A stretch of DNA of 64,000 nucleotides from Phycomyces blakesleeanus NRRL 1555(-) (GCF_001638985.1 NW_017265134.1:3145800-3209799), one strand, 5' to 3'; counted from the first letter of the stretch, positions 10,021 to 23,325 are shown. Notes: generated by a model from the sequence alone, not told the origin. Program-made: numbers and translations.

Positions 10021-11816
10021 AAAAGACAACCAATTTAAGTAGCTTAATTTTTGTTTAAATCTTCCAAAAATTGGTGGTTTATGTTCAATTATAGTTTGGT
10101 ATTTGTTACAAAAATTGATTCATTTAGTTAGCCAAATGATGAGATTATAGATACTAAAATCAATAGATAAATTAAGAGTTATAATTCCCACTTTTTTGAA
10201 ATGTTATAATTGTTTATAATTCTGATTATATATTCACCCATAACTTCAAACTGTACTTAAACTCTATTTGTTATGGAATTGGCTTTGAACTTTCTATCTC
10301 TTAAAATAATTTATTTGCTTTAATTATATGATATTATTAGATAGACCTCACTAAAATCAACCTAGAATCAGTCTGAAATCTGATTGGAACCAGCATTCAA
10401 ATGAATGATTGTAAAAAAAACTTAAATAGATCTTGTTGACATCATCAAGAGATGACGTATTTGAAATAGAATCTCATAGAAAAAATGGTTTTTATTGATT
10501 TTTGAATGTTTGGAAAATATATTTAGCTATTTAATATGGACTACTAATACTTCTTTAAAAGTGTGTATCCGAATAGTACGACTTGTATACATGTTATACT
10601 TTCATTTATTGGACGGCTTGAATACATTGGATGACCTAACTTATACTATACTTCTCTACCTTATCAGTTTCATGTATTCGGCGCGTTTTTTGGTTTTACA
10701 CTTCTTTAATTGAAAATGAAATCCTTGGTATTTTCTTGGAGAATACATTTGTTTGGAACTACATTAGCTTAGAGCAAAAAAAGATACAGAAGTATTAATA
10801 CAGGTTTCTTTATGAAATAAAATGAAATAACATACTTACTAGATCATTTATGGGAGTTCATAACAAATCTTGCGATAGAATAAAAATCCGTTTGATTGAT
10901 ATTTTCTTTTAAATAAAAAGCAAGAAATAAAATAAACAACTTTATTAATATGTACGCTTTGATTGTAAAGACACTTGAATTACTTACATATTATAGACAC
11001 GCGTTTGTAAAAGGGGGCAAACCAGTATGACTTGAAAAAAAGGTGTGACATATTTATCTGAGAAGAAGAATTGATAAGTTACATTATTTAAATTGAGTTA
11101 TATATATATTACCTTTTCATAGACTGACAATACCAGAAAGTATATAGTGGCAAGAGCAAAATATCTTTTATTACAAAATGGATAGAAGCCCTATCATTTT
11201 AAAAATAAAAAATATTTAGTCAGCAAGGTGTTTCATTTTAGTTAGGAGATTGTTTATTACCTGTACTGTTTTGAATGCTTGTTGAGTGTATTGTTTATCT
11301 AATATATATTAAGATGATTCTAAAAGCCAAAAGTATTAATAAAAGTTGAGATCTTAAGAGTAAGCTTACCAAGACATATAAAAAGAGACAAAATGAGAAG
11401 AGCAGGTTAAAGAAAGAGAAAATAAAAAAGAGGGGCGCGGTTATTCTATTAAATACGAATTCGGGGTTTTTTTTAAAAATAAATAAATCAAAAAATAATT
11501 TTTGTCTGTAACTTAGAATTGAAAGAAAACGCAGTTGCACTATGCCAGCAGCTAATACATATGAAAAACAGAGTATAGTATAAAATCATATTATTCAAAT
11601 ACTAATACATAATATAAGAATAAAACATGGATTGAAAATTAAATTAAAGAAACACATAAAATACTCACAACAAGAGTGGAAACATTCAAAGCTGTTCTTG
11701 TTACGTAATAGATCATGGTGTTCTCTGAGAAAGAATAAAACTTAAAGCCCAAATTAAACATAATATAAATAGACCCTTTGGATTTAAAAAAAAACAAGCT
11801 ATTCTTATTATTCACA
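10021..11816. other. F1 left subterminal region, no gene seen
   Basis: About 1.8 kb of AT-rich DNA between the F1 left terminus and the start of its second gene. It presumably includes the promoter and transposase-binding subterminal DNA. Only short unsupported ORFs are present. Confidence 0.5.
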
Positions 11817-13050
11817 ATGTCAAAAAATCTCAATAACAATTCAGTTAACAATGCTTTTGGTGAAGAACCTTCTGTGGGAAGGTAGATTAAAACCAGGCAG
11901 TCTTCAATTTTCTTATATTAATTTTATTTTCGTTTTTTATAAAAATCAAAAAAAAGTCCACCAAGAAATACCAATGATATAAGGACGATAATGTTGCAAC
12001 ACTCACAGGGAACAGTGAGCAATCAAAGACAACTAGCACCAAAGAGAGCTCGGTTGAATCTTGAAAGTGATTTGTCAGGTAGAACTCGTAACATCCATGA
12101 TGTGTAAGAGAAACTTGACACCATGAACAGTGTCTTAAACACTGTTTTGAAGAACACATCTTCTGAGAAAGCCGAAGCCACTGCTAGTAATACAGTTGAG
12201 CAAGACATGTTGCCTGGACATCAACCAACATTGGATGTAAGTAATCATAATATGTTTTTATGTAGATAGAATTTAATATACATTTATATTATAGCAATTG
12301 TTGCGCAATTATTTGAGTAAAAAGAAATTGTATGACTAATATAATACCAATGAAAATAAAAACAGTGAGGGAAACAGACTCGTTCTGAAGTCTGTTACTG
12401 ATTACCTTCGTCGTCAAGAAGAGGGGAAAAAAGTGGACTTACCAACTCTTTGAACTAAGATTGTGCGGCACATTGGCAACAGAAAGTTGCAAGAAAAAAA
12501 AACAGGAGAAAAGAAGCAGGAAGAGAATCGACGGGCCTGTCTTTGTCAGCAACGTGTAAAGGTAAAAAACACATGCACACAATATACTAGATGTGATATT
12601 AAATTAGAAATATTATATATTTATATATAGTCGTGTGAAAGAAGACAATCTGCCTTGAAAGCCAGTCGGGTACACTTTGTGAACAGCTTTGGAAAGAATG
12701 TTGACAGTATTCTCCATGCTGATTACATGTCAGACCTTGAGAGTGATGACAAAAGAGAAGAAGAGGAACAGGATTCGTCCTCAGAAAAGAGTTTTTTTTG
12801 GAGATTCTGCCCAAGCTGGAGAAGCGAAGAGGTATAGTACAAAAAACTATTTTTTTGGATAGTGTGTAATAATACTTACATTGACATATAGGGAGATAGG
12901 TTTGTTGATGAACTTGATGTGGATTATGAGGCAGCTCATGATAAGAAAAATAATACCTGTCCATTCAAGCATAAATTTAAAGAAATAAGAGATAAGCAGC
13001 TTAGTAAGACCAAGGCAAACAAGCTGCCATCATGGTCAAAGAAACAATAA
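11817..13050 (+). pseudogene. F1 second gene (CACTA partner protein), decayed
   Basis: ATG at 11817. The exons can be followed through GT-AG introns: 11817-11881; an exon ending at 12238 (GTAAGT follows); about 12295-12559; about 12631-12832; and the last ending with TAA at 13050. The product resembles that of F2's intact second gene in layout. A low-complexity N-terminus is followed by a helical block (VTDYLRRQEEGKKVDLPTL, then IVRHIGNRKL), an acidic stretch, and a C-terminus ending LPSWSKKQ (F2: MPTWSKRV). In-frame stops occur in the second and third exons (GTG-TAA, GAC-TAA, CTT-TGA). The role is unknown; by analogy with the TnpA/TnpD pairs of plant CACTA elements it may bind transposon ends. 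Confidence 0.55.
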
Positions 13051-13116
13051 GACAATAAATCAAACATTTTCTAATAAATTGATAAAAGAGTGCAAAAACT
13101 ATTTTATTAATATTAT

Positions 13117-16100
13117 TTAAGCTTCTATTTTTTGGGGTAAAGGGATTACTAAACATTTAAATTCACTAGTTATAGTAAACCTATATTTAGAAATTGCAAT
13201 TGGTGAATATAAACGATATACTGGAATAATATATTCATAATTAAGTACAGAAGAAGGTTCATTCCAGAGCTCAATGCCTTCATTTAACATTGACTGGTAA
13301 CTCTCCAAAGAATAACTAGAGTACCACTCAACAAACGCAAAAGTATGGGTGATGACAGTTTCGTTGATGGTTATCAAATGTTGAAATAAATACAGTATAC
13401 GGCCAGGAAATACTGTTTTATCTTCACTGTTATTCTCAAGATAATAGGCACGGAAATAAGATTCAGAAGAGTATTTCTGTCCAAGAAGAGATATCCGTTT
13501 CATTTTCTCAATTTGGTTATTGACAAAAATCTGGTTAGACTCGCAGTTTGAATAATGGCCAAAAGATTGTGACTGCCATATGCGTGTCTGTAAAACTCCA
13601 GTAAACATTCATAATGTCCCTTGCACATTGTAATCCTTTGGTCGAGTTTAATCGGAAACACTGAAGGGGGCAACAGCTCACAACCCAAAGCAGAATGACG
13701 AGGGTTTAACGAATATTCAACAAAGTCAGACAGAGAAAAGATACTGGCAGTAGAAGATGGATGCAATGCTGCTAATTGATCTTGACTATTTGAAATGCGA
13801 TGCAGAAAGTCAATTGCAAACTGGGGAAGATGGTTGACGAAAGATTGTATGAAGCTGCCAATGTATGTTCTCTCCAAAAATCTCTTCATCATTGTTGATT
13901 CGAAGCCGCCTTTTTGATTTGTTTTGATATTCTTCAACAAACCATTGTATCTCTCAAAACTGAATAACCAGAAAGCATAAATTGGCCCAAAGTCATGAAC
14001 ACACTTGCCAAGATGAAGATGTAGATGCATATTCGGTGTCACAGCCGATTTTCCATACAGTGTCTGAAATCTTGTACAAAACAATTGGAGTTTACTGTGG
14101 GCTTCGTCTATTTCTTTGTCATTGATCGAAGGTTTTGTGAGTAAGTGGCATGCGTCAACAAACAAAATTCAGTTTTCAAGATTCTTGGCTGGGAGCACAT
14201 GCTTCAGAACAAATGGAGAGTATATGATGCACCACGACTTCCACTTGTCAGCTTTCATGAACGAAAACCCATCAGCAATCTTCTTTGTTATATGCGCATA
14301 TCCACAAGGTACAACAATATCATTGGCAAGCTCTTGCATAGTTAACTGATTCTTTTCATTGATGTAGTTACACTCGCGCCATATCTGAATCATTCGCTTT
14401 GCAGTTCCAAGATAGAGGTTATGCATCAGGTCTATAACTGTAAAGCGGACTGGGTCAAAGTAAGATAACCAATGAAGCTCTGACCACCGAGTGCTGTTTT
14501 CTTTTTCTAGGCGTGTTCGCTCAGTATTGTTCAATGCATTTGCCCAGCTGACAGCGTGTTCCAGATTCATTGTCTTCGTGCGTCTCACCCAATTGCTATA
14601 CTTGAATCCAGAGTAGTCAAGCTTGCTGGTCTTCTTTATAGTCGTGAATTGTCGTTGACATTTGTGACAGGCGCATGTGCTCATGTGGCCAGTAAATCCA
14701 GAGGTTTTGCGAGCGGCAGGGATATCACAGGCAACACACATCAATGCAGCACGAACAACAATCTTTCTATTTTGTGAGTCTGTCATTTCTACACCAATGT
14801 ACATCTCCAACAATTTGTCAATAAGCGGCTTCAAGTAATGATTCATGCTGTCAGTACTTGCTTCCTTCGGCCCAGGTATCATACCAACAAGAATGACATT
14901 TTCAGACTTAAGGCGTTCACTCCGTGGGAGATTGTTGATAGAGAGATATATCACACTACTAGAATGTGTTTATCCATCAAATGGCCGAAACCGATCGATA
15001 TTCAGAGTCAACATTAAAGATCGGCTATTATCAACAAACCGTCTGTCATTGATGTCTTTAATATCATTCCAAACTGCACCATCGAAAATGTCAAGTTTGA
15101 TGTTTTCAATTATTTGACGATTTCTCCACAAATTGATCTTGGACACAAAATCTGGCTTGGAGAATTTTTGTTGCAAGGCGTACTTCAGAGAGTTGAATGG
15201 ATATACTTTTGCTGGAAGAGAACAATTTCCAGTTGACACTTTAAAGAGATTGCTATTGCAAATGGCGGATTGAGAGAATTTCTTAAATGTACAGACTCTT
15301 TGACTTGTTTCCAGAGGATAAATTGAATGACATTGTGAGCATGCAATGTATACTGTCATTCCGTCTGTTGCCATGTTAAATCCTGTTTTATGCTTCAAGC
15401 TATTGATCGTCAGTGGAAGGGCGCCAGACATATCACAGAGAGACAGTAGAGTATTACAAAATTCAATGAGAATCGATCCACTGCTTTCCACCAAAAAGAT
15501 CAAGTGAAATATGACAATGAATACTGCAACAAAGCAGATATACAAGGGCATGTTATCAAAAGACAAAGGACGAACTATGAAGATAAAGGTTAAGTTAGTT
15601 TAAATTAATATATTGATTAATTGTCTATAGTGTATTAATTCATACCTGATTCTACTATTGAGGTCCCACTGGTCTCATCAAAGTTTTCTTCTTGTTCAAA
15701 ATCAAAACTGGTATCGTCTTCTTCAATCTCATCGCCATCAACCACAAATGCTCCTGTAATTGTATCTTTGGCAGTAAATATGGACTCTTCTTGGGACAAA
15801 GGTAAGTCAACTGGAAAGAAATAATTGTTGTAAAGATGTAGAAATAAAAATATAATTATAATTATAATCATATAAAAAATAAAAAAATAAAAAAAGTATA
15901 TATCAGTTTCAATTATTATTTTGTTCATTTATTTTATTTTATTTTCTTACCTTCTTGATCAAATTCAATGTTTTGTTCTTCATTTTCATCTTCATATTCG
16001 CCTTCGCCTTCGTTTTCATAATCATAATCATTGTCATTGTCACTGTCAATACTATCTACTTCCATGTCGTCAAAATGTTGTTCAGGAACATCTATTTTAT

Positions 16101-16305
16101 GAATTAATTTATATTAATTTTACATGTACAGCTCGAGTTATTCTTGTTATTTACCCATTGCATTGTCTTTGGCAACAGGCACTATATGTTTCCCATAGTG
16201 TCATTGTGCATTTTGTCTTTTCTGTTTCTTTCCACAGCTATCCAACTTTGTACAGTCTGGACATTTGCAGATAACATAACTGTCTTTCTTTTGATTATTG
16301 GACAT
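13117..16305 (-). pseudogene. F1 Tnp2-type (Transposase_21) CACTA transposase, decayed
   Basis: Minus strand from ATG at 16305. Exon 1 has a cysteine cluster (CKCPDC). Exons 2 and 3 (about 16092-15952 and 15810-15647) are strongly acidic. The long last exon (about 15570-13117) holds the catalytic core: NIDRF (first Asp candidate), ACDIPAARKTSGFTGH (second Asp) with CACHKC, and IDLMHNLYLGTAKRM, then a C-terminal region with NMHLHLHL and GPIYAFWLFSFERYNG. These match Transposase_21/tnp2 proteins. Broken by a TAA near 14970, a TGA at 14166-14168 where F2 has Trp, and a frameshift near 13510-13600. The 3' end is about 65 bp from the end of the convergent second gene. Confidence 0.75.
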
Positions 16306-17122
16306 GTCGATTGTTTTAAATTATAAAAAAATTATATAGATTTTAAGAGATCTTGATCAAGGTCTTTATATATCAAAAAAATATAAATAGATAAAATACT
16401 GCTCCATGCCATGACTATAGTATGCCAAGTAATTCTTTGATACATCTACCGCACATATCATCATAATTATACTCATATATCGTTAAGTCATTAACCAAGT
16501 CAAATACTGCGTACATTACTAAAAGTGTACGCAATTTTTTTTAAAAGTCTTTTTTTAGAATTATAATATTTGATATGGCGATGATTTGACCATGACGAAA
16601 AATAATCCAAAAATGGAACATTCGCCTCTCACAACATGTGAAATAAAAAAATCTGATATTTTAGTTCCATATATCAAAGGGAAAAATCACACAAAAATAT
16701 TGCCATAGTAAAAATGAAATCACAACCTTTTGTCTCGTTCCCTTGAAATATATTGATTAAATATTTGTTCTTATATTCACATTTATAATACATAAAAAAT
16801 ATTTAAATGATTTATTTTGAAATAGAAAAAGTGAAACCTTAAGAATATATATAATTTTTATTAAATATTATATTAACTTTTGTATAAGTGTTTTTTCAGT
16901 GTAATTTAGAATTATATCAAAGAAGTGTATAATATAAAAAAAACCCAATTTTGTAATTTTATGGCCAAAAAAAATGACGGTAATGTGATTTTACAGCTAA
17001 AAAAGAGCGATCTGAAATCACAACAGAAAAAAATAGAAATTATTTGAAAAAATCAAAAATCAAAAATTGTAGTAAAATTTTTGCAGGTTTTCAGAAACTA
17101 AAATCAGTGGTCTTTTGCAGTG
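16306..17122. repeat. F1 right subterminal region with repeated AAATCACA motifs
   Basis: Holds no gene. The motif AAATCACA, or its reverse complement, recurs at about 16684, 16711, 16983 and 17014, ending at the right TIR. Clustered subterminal motifs are a known feature of CACTA elements, where they bind the accessory protein; that role is inferred here. Confidence 0.4.
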
Positions 17123-17240
17123 TATTGGCCTAATATATATCAGAGTCCCTGAGAGAATTTTTTCAAAATAATAAAGACAATTATAATAAGCAACGGCTGT
17201 TACACACTTCCTTTATTATTAAAAAAAATTAAGTGAAAAA

Positions 17241-20200
17241 ATGTTTGCCATTGCCAATCCCGATGAAGTTCGTTGCAAATGCACAAGATGCAATTGCAAT
17301 CCTCTCAGATACACCATGACAGATAAAAGAACTGCCAAGCGTTATGCCCAGAATGATAATGACAGGAATATAGATAAAACCATTAATGGTAAATTAAGTT
17401 ATCAATTTTTCATTTATTTATATGATGTATTCTAATCCATTAGAACAAATAGTTTTGACAGCCAAAGTAAACTCTGGTGAAGCTGATATGGACGTAGATC
17501 AAATTGAAGAACATATTGAATGTAATAGTATTTTATTTTTTATACCCAATGCGCACTCTATTTAAACTCGGTACCAATAGATGATAATTACTCCGTTGGT
17601 GCACCCTCACCAGAGCAGTATGTCAATACCCACTTACCTCTTTTGGTGGAAGAATCTCTTTTTGAAACAGAGGAGTATACTTCAGAGTATGAGTCTGAAT
17701 ATGAGTCGTCGGATGAATTTAAGCAAGAAGAACAGAACAGAGAGTAAGAACAGGGTAAATATTAAAAATAAACTATGATTGAAGAAAAAAGATTTGAATT
17801 AAAGAAACAAAAAATTAATATTATTTTATGATAACTTACAGAGTCTACAGAAAACCTTCCACAGAATATTTGGCATCGAGTAATTGCGGTTTTCACTGTG
17901 ATATTTATTTCTAGCTTCATTGTAGATGAAGACACAGTAATTTTGATTACATTCATAAATACAATCCTCGAACATTATGGAGAGGATTTCCGACTTCCCA
18001 CAAGCATTCTGGGTTTGAGGAAAATGACAGGATACAATGACTTGACAAACGGCGTATCAAAATATGTAGCATGCAGTAATTGTCACACATTGTACAATTA
18101 CAGCAACAACACACATACATCCTGCAATTTCAAAAGAGTTGGTAGTAAGGCGTATTGTAAGAATGATCTCTATAAGTCTAGTATGAAGAACGCTATGATT
18201 TCAAAGTGCACATTTATTTATAACTCGTTGACAACTACCTTGAAAAAAATGTTTACACGTCCTTCTTTTGAGAGTATAATCAACAGATGGAATCATGAAC
18301 CAAAAGTCAATGGTACTTTATTCGATGTATATGATGGATAGATGTGGAACGAATTAGTAGATGAGGATGGTGTCCAGTTTGTTTCCAAGGAACAATCATT
18401 ACTATTGACACTGAACATTGATTGGTTTCAACCATTTGATGGAGTAACATATTCTTATGGTGCGATATACCTGACAATTAACAATCTGCCGAGAGAAGAG
18501 CAGAACAAGACAGAAAATGTCATTCTTGTTGGATTAATGCCTGTACCTAAAGAAGCAAGCACCAACGAGATCAATAACTATTTTTGTCCTCTTGTTGATG
18601 AACTTATGCTATTGTATAAAGGTATCACAATTGATACATATAACTGCTCAGATGCTCTGTTGATGGTTGCATGTGACATCCCTGCTGCAAGAAAGATGTG
18701 TGGGTTTACATCTCACAACAGTACATGTGCATGCTACAAATGCAATCATCAGTTTGCTCGTATTGATGGGACCACTGCTGTAAACTATTTTGGGCTTAAG
18801 TTTTCGGAACGGGTAGGCCGCACAAAAGAAGAAAATCGCAGACATGCAAACCTGTGGAAGAATGCAAAGACATTGACAGAGAGAAAGCGATTGGAAATTG
18901 AGAATGATGTTTGTTGGTCTGAGCTTTATTGACTTGTGTACTTTGAGCCAGTGCGTGCAACCATTATCGATCCTATGCACAACCTTTTTCTCAGGACTGC
19001 AAAACGAATGATGGATATTTGGATTGCAAACAATTTGCTTGATGACAAAGATTTTGTAGAGATGCAGGAAGAGGCCAATAGAATGGTACTCCCTGTAGGA
19101 TATATGACTCTGAAGATAAAGATTGGAAAGAAATTTCCGTTTATGAAGGCAGATGAGTGGAAATCATGGTGCCTGATATACTCTCTTGTTCTGCTTAAGA
19201 CATGCCTGCGAGATGATCTACTTGGCAATTGGATCCATTTTGTTGATGCATGCAGAGAATTGACAAAGCCAAGTATCACCAAAAATGAGATCAAAAAAGC
19301 TCACAAAAGTTTGGAGGAGTTCTGTGTTGGTTGTGAAGACTTTCATAAACCAGATGTATTCACACAAAACATGCATCTCCATCTCCACCTAAAAGAAACA
19401 ATTGAGAACTTTGGGCCAATTTACGGATTTTGGCTATTTAGCTTTGAGCACTATAATGGTGTATTGAAAGGGTTTGAGACAAACCAGAAGAGTGGGTTCG
19501 AGAATACCTACATGAAAAGGTTTCTTGAGAGTTCTTACAATGGTGACTTTTGTCAAGCATATCTCAGAAATGTTACCAGCCCTTTACTCTTCTCTCTCTT
19601 TCTCAAGCTGTCTGGCCGTAAAATCTATAATCCTGCACTTTCGCCACATCCTTTGATACCGGCATTCTTTCACTTGCCAGCGTTCCTACAATCCGCTGAA
19701 AAGTCTTCAAAGCAAACATTTGGCAACGAACCTCTACCTCTTTCCACTCTACCATTATGTTTGAAGCCACCAACAACAATGAGAAAATCCGAGTATGATT
19801 GTCTGCTCAATTTCTATAAAATTGAGTATGACGATGATTCTCTTTGCAGTGCCAAGACAACAATCAGGAATTGTTGGTTTGTGAATGACTGAATCCAGAA
19901 GATTTCGTCCATCAATCTTCTTGGACAAGTTTACACAGGTGGAGAAGGCTTGGTCGTGAGAGGATCACATATACAAGCGAAATTTATTGAAAAAAGTGGA
20001 GACTCTGAGGAAAGATATGCTGGTCGTATTAAGTACTTGTTCTTGCACGATTTTACACCAAACCTCATGCACACCAACCTTTCCCCTTGTCACAACCCCC
20101 AACACGTATTTGCCTTCGTTGAGTAGTACAAAATTCCTTGCCATCAACCTAGAATCAAGCAGGGCATCGAGTTGTATGAGCCAGAATTTCTGAAGTATGA

Positions 20201-20321
20201 CTACAACAACATTCTGCCTGTCCACCGCATCTTGTCGCCAATTGCAATTGGAAGTCATGTGTCTGGTAGTGGTGCGGCAAAAGTCGTTGTTATTCCTCTG
20301 CCAAGAAAGCTGTACACTTAA
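17241..20321 (+). pseudogene. F2 Tnp2-type (Transposase_21) CACTA transposase, stop-interrupted only
   Basis: ATG at 17241. The short 5' exons encode a Cys cluster (RCKCTRCNC) and an acidic stretch; the main exon runs from about 17841 to TAA at 20319-20321. The core has NIDWFQPFDG, ACDIPAARKMCGFTSH with CACYKC, IDPMHNLFLRTAKRM, then NMHLHLHLKETIENFGPIYG. The whole main exon stays in one frame with F1's product, apart from four stops: TAG 18339-18341, TGA 18930-18932, TGA 19890-19892, TAG 20124-20126. The second and fourth align with Trp codons in F1. A TAA also sits in the acidic exon near 17740. There are no frameshifts over about 2.5 kb, which is unusual for passive decay. Confidence 0.75.
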
Positions 20322-20428
20322 TAAAATACTCTATCTTTTTTTTAAAATAATAATAATAATATAAAACATAGTTCATAGACATAAAAAGAGATGTGATAAA
20401 GAGTGCAACTAAAAAGACAGAAATTTTA

Positions 20429-21633
20429 TTATACGCGTTTTGACCACGTAGGCATTTTTGTGACCAAGCCACGAGGAATTGTCTCGTGTACTAACACATG
20501 ACTCCGCGACTTCAACTGCATTGCTCTTTTTCCCAAGTCATCTCTGGCGAGCTCATCAAGAAAGTCAAACATGGTATTCAACTATAAATGCATATATACA
20601 TCAGGAATCAAACAACAGAAAAACCATTTTATATAAAAAATTACCTCATCACTATGCCAATCAGGACGAGATGCAACAACAGAAGTATTGGTTTCTGTCT
20701 CATCACCAGACATTGCGTCTCTGTAAAAAACGCCATTATAATCCTGATTAAACTTTTCAGTGACGGCATCCTTATGCTTTGTGTATGTTCTTTTTCTCCT
20801 TTTATTAAGCTACGATATATATAATATTTTAAGTATACTTGTCAAAATTGAATTATTATAAATAGAAATGCTTACAGCAGTCTTTCTATTTCCTCTTCTG
20901 TTTAAGGTAGTGTTTGTCTGTCTGTCTTCTTCAATAAGCTTACTAGCAGCCAAGCAATTGTAATAGCTGTTTACAATTATACCACATAGCTCTTTTGATG
21001 GTACCATGGCTGCTACAGGTTGACGACAAATGTAAAGCATCAAATCACTTGCAAGATTCTTGTTAAACTTGTCAGACAAACCAACATTGACATCCCAAGT
21101 TGGTTTATCATCATTCTCTCTGATTAACTCCAAATCATCTGTTTTAAGATTAATATCTCTTAACCACCCCCAAATAATACTCTATTAAAGATATATTGAT
21201 GTTAGATTTAAAGGGAGATTGTTTTTATAATTTTAGTATTTGAGCTTACTGAGATCTTTGGGTGTCTTGAGCTGCTTATGATGTCCTGAGGATCCATATC
21301 AGAATCCAGAACGGCTTGCATGCCAGTTGATTGAGCACCCACCTGGCATTGTACTGTTCAAAAAGTCAGTCTATTGGAAAACAATATAGTTTGTATTTAA
21401 TTACCTTTCAATTCACTAACATCGGAACTAATGGCTGTCATTTTGTCATTGAGTGTAGTGAGAAGTCTGACTACATCATTAAACTCTGACACTGGAATTG
21501 ACATATTTTCTGGTCTAGGAGCAATCATTGGATTTGACAATTCTATACGCCCAGTGTTGACTGCGTTGATCAATGGCCTAGATGTTGATCCATTGGTACG
21601 TGCATTCTGGTTGATGTTAGTTCTTGGAGCCAT
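20429..21633 (-). CDS. F2 second gene (CACTA partner protein), intact, five exons, 318 aa
   Basis: Exons on the minus strand: 21633-21405, 21353-21250, 21181-20876, 20809-20645 and 20581-20429. Introns begin GTAA and end AG, and the exons sum to 957 nt (318 codons plus TAA) with no internal stop. The N-terminus is rich in Asn, Thr and Arg, followed by a leucine-rich stretch with coiled-coil character (VVRLLTTLNDKMTAISSDV). A central block carries WDVNVGLSDKFNKNLASDL and a basic region (NRRGNRK, LNKRRKR). The C-terminus is MPTWSKRV. I recognise no catalytic domain. It lies tail to tail with the F2 transposase, about 107 bp apart. A DNA-binding role on the transposon ends is inferred from the family design. 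It is the only uninterrupted multi-exon protein gene I find in the window. Confidence 0.7.
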
Positions 21634-23291
21634 TATCTGTATTTTTATATAATAAAATAATAAGTTTCTGATATATATTGCTTGATATTTCTATTTTAAT
21701 AAATTTTTAAGAGAGTACTTTACACGTAAAGAATTGTAGAGTAATTGAGTGATTAAACAACTATGTTAATGATTAAGCGAGAAAGTTGAGCAAGTGTATG
21801 AGTGTGTAAATACATTTTTATTTAAATGATCGAGGAGATTGAAATATATTATTTTGAAAAAAATTGAGCTAGAAAACAACTTCTTTAGGTATATAATAAG
21901 TAACAATTGTTTTATGAAACATATAAAGCTATAATTAGTAGACAATTTTTTTTCAAAGTAAGAGAAACAGTCTAATAACTTTTTCAGGGTCTACGGCTTT
22001 TTCAAACACTGTTTTTTATTTTCCCACCTTTTTCTGTTTTTCTCTACTCTTTAATAATATTAATAAAAATAACACTCTTTTAATCTTACTATGTTTCACT
22101 TTAGGCACCCTTAATATATACATATGATGCAGATGTCTTTCATTATACAAGAGGTACTTTATCATTAAATATATCATTATTTTACTAACTATAAATTACT
22201 TTAAATAGCCATTACATATATTTCTCTGATATAACCGGTGCAAACAAAAAAAACACAAAAACATATTGGTGGCATGTACGTATATATCTATATCAACATC
22301 TTCTTCCCAGTATTAAAAACAATATCTAATATCTACTTTAAATATAGCTCACCCTTGATTTATATATGGTCAATAAAAACAAATCATTTAAAGAATATAA
22401 AGGTACGTGTTATTCATTTTATTATTGTGTTGTTTTTTTATATCAGCATTCTCACTCTCCTTTTTTATAGTTGAAATGATTCTTCACATTCTTGTATGAC
22501 TGGTACTTAAGGACAAGACATGTTCCTTTAGTAAATATGTATGTATATGTTTTATATTTCTTTCTTTGTAATATATACTTGAATGACGCATCGGCTCTTA
22601 GCTTTTGATAATATAAATCTGTGTTTTATTCCATTATTAACAAATTATTCTAACAGTATGTAAGTATATTTCTACTCCCTTTAATCAAATAGCTTCAGTA
22701 AGCATATATACGCACTATCCGAGTTTATTAATTCAAAAAATTCTGAAACAAAATTTATAAGAAGTACAATATAACAGATTAGTGTATTTAATAGTAATAC
22801 TATATAGAATCATTATTATTGCCAAAAAAAAGGCTTTTTTTATCCAAAATAAAAACAAATAAAAAACCATTTTTCAAAACAAAACAATATCCAATTGAGT
22901 AACTAATGCTTAGCATTTGCATCTATGAGAATTTTTTCTTCGATCCATTTAGCCAATAAACATTAAAGAAGTGCCCTGTTATTACACCTGTTATTACAAA
23001 AACAAGGCCTACATCAAATTACAGGTGTAATCAGCAGTAGATAATACATTGTTCTGCATTTGGAATAGTCTATATAATTGATCCCCAAGAACAGTTGATA
23101 CACAGACATTATACCTAAACTCCTGGTTTTTATTTTTGGAATAAGATAATATTCAATTATTTTTGACACTTTATTCAATAGCTTGTCAACTATGATTTCC
23201 TTAATATTTACAAGTAATTCATTTTTATGTGACAAAATATCCTGATAATCAAAACCTATTATTATAATAATTCCCAATGGTTTTTGCAGTG
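21634..23291. other. F2 right subterminal region, no gene seen
   Basis: AT-rich DNA between the start of the F2 second gene and the right TIR. It presumably carries that gene's promoter. The ORFs here (for example around 22238 and 23346) show no family motif. Confidence 0.5.
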
Positions 23292-23325
23292 GTGGTGTGA
23301 TGACCTTTTTGACCTTAGCCCAAAA

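Larger units (their letters stand above)
10015..17122 (-). mobile_element. CACTA-type DNA transposon F1, nested in F2
   Basis: Terminal inverted repeats CACTGCAAAAGAC at both ends; about 22 of the first 26 positions match. TAT is duplicated at 10012-10014 and 17123-17125. Length 7,108 bp. It contains a Tnp2-type transposase on the minus strand (16305-13117) and a second gene on the plus strand (11817-13050), the same tail-to-tail design as F2. Because it is oriented opposite to F2, the two transposase genes are head to head. Both F1 genes are broken. Confidence 0.8.
9888..23291 (+). mobile_element. CACTA-type DNA transposon F2 (interrupted by F1)
   Basis: Left end CACTACAAAAAC at 9888; right end reads CACTGCAAAAAC on the minus strand at 23291. 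GTG flanks both sides (9885-9887 and 23292-23294), the 3-bp duplication expected of CACTA elements. Element F1 with its TAT duplication occupies 10015-17125; without it F2 is about 6.3 kb. F2 encodes a Tnp2-type transposase on the plus strand (17241-20321) and a second gene on the minus strand (20429-21633), tail to tail. The terminal match is short (about 12 bp), so the boundaries are less certain than those of F1 and G1. Confidence 0.6.

Noticed and set aside
10495..12208. Several 60-90 codon ORFs on both strands upstream of the F1 second gene
   Set aside because: They lie in the subterminal region or are shadows of its exons, with AT-driven composition.
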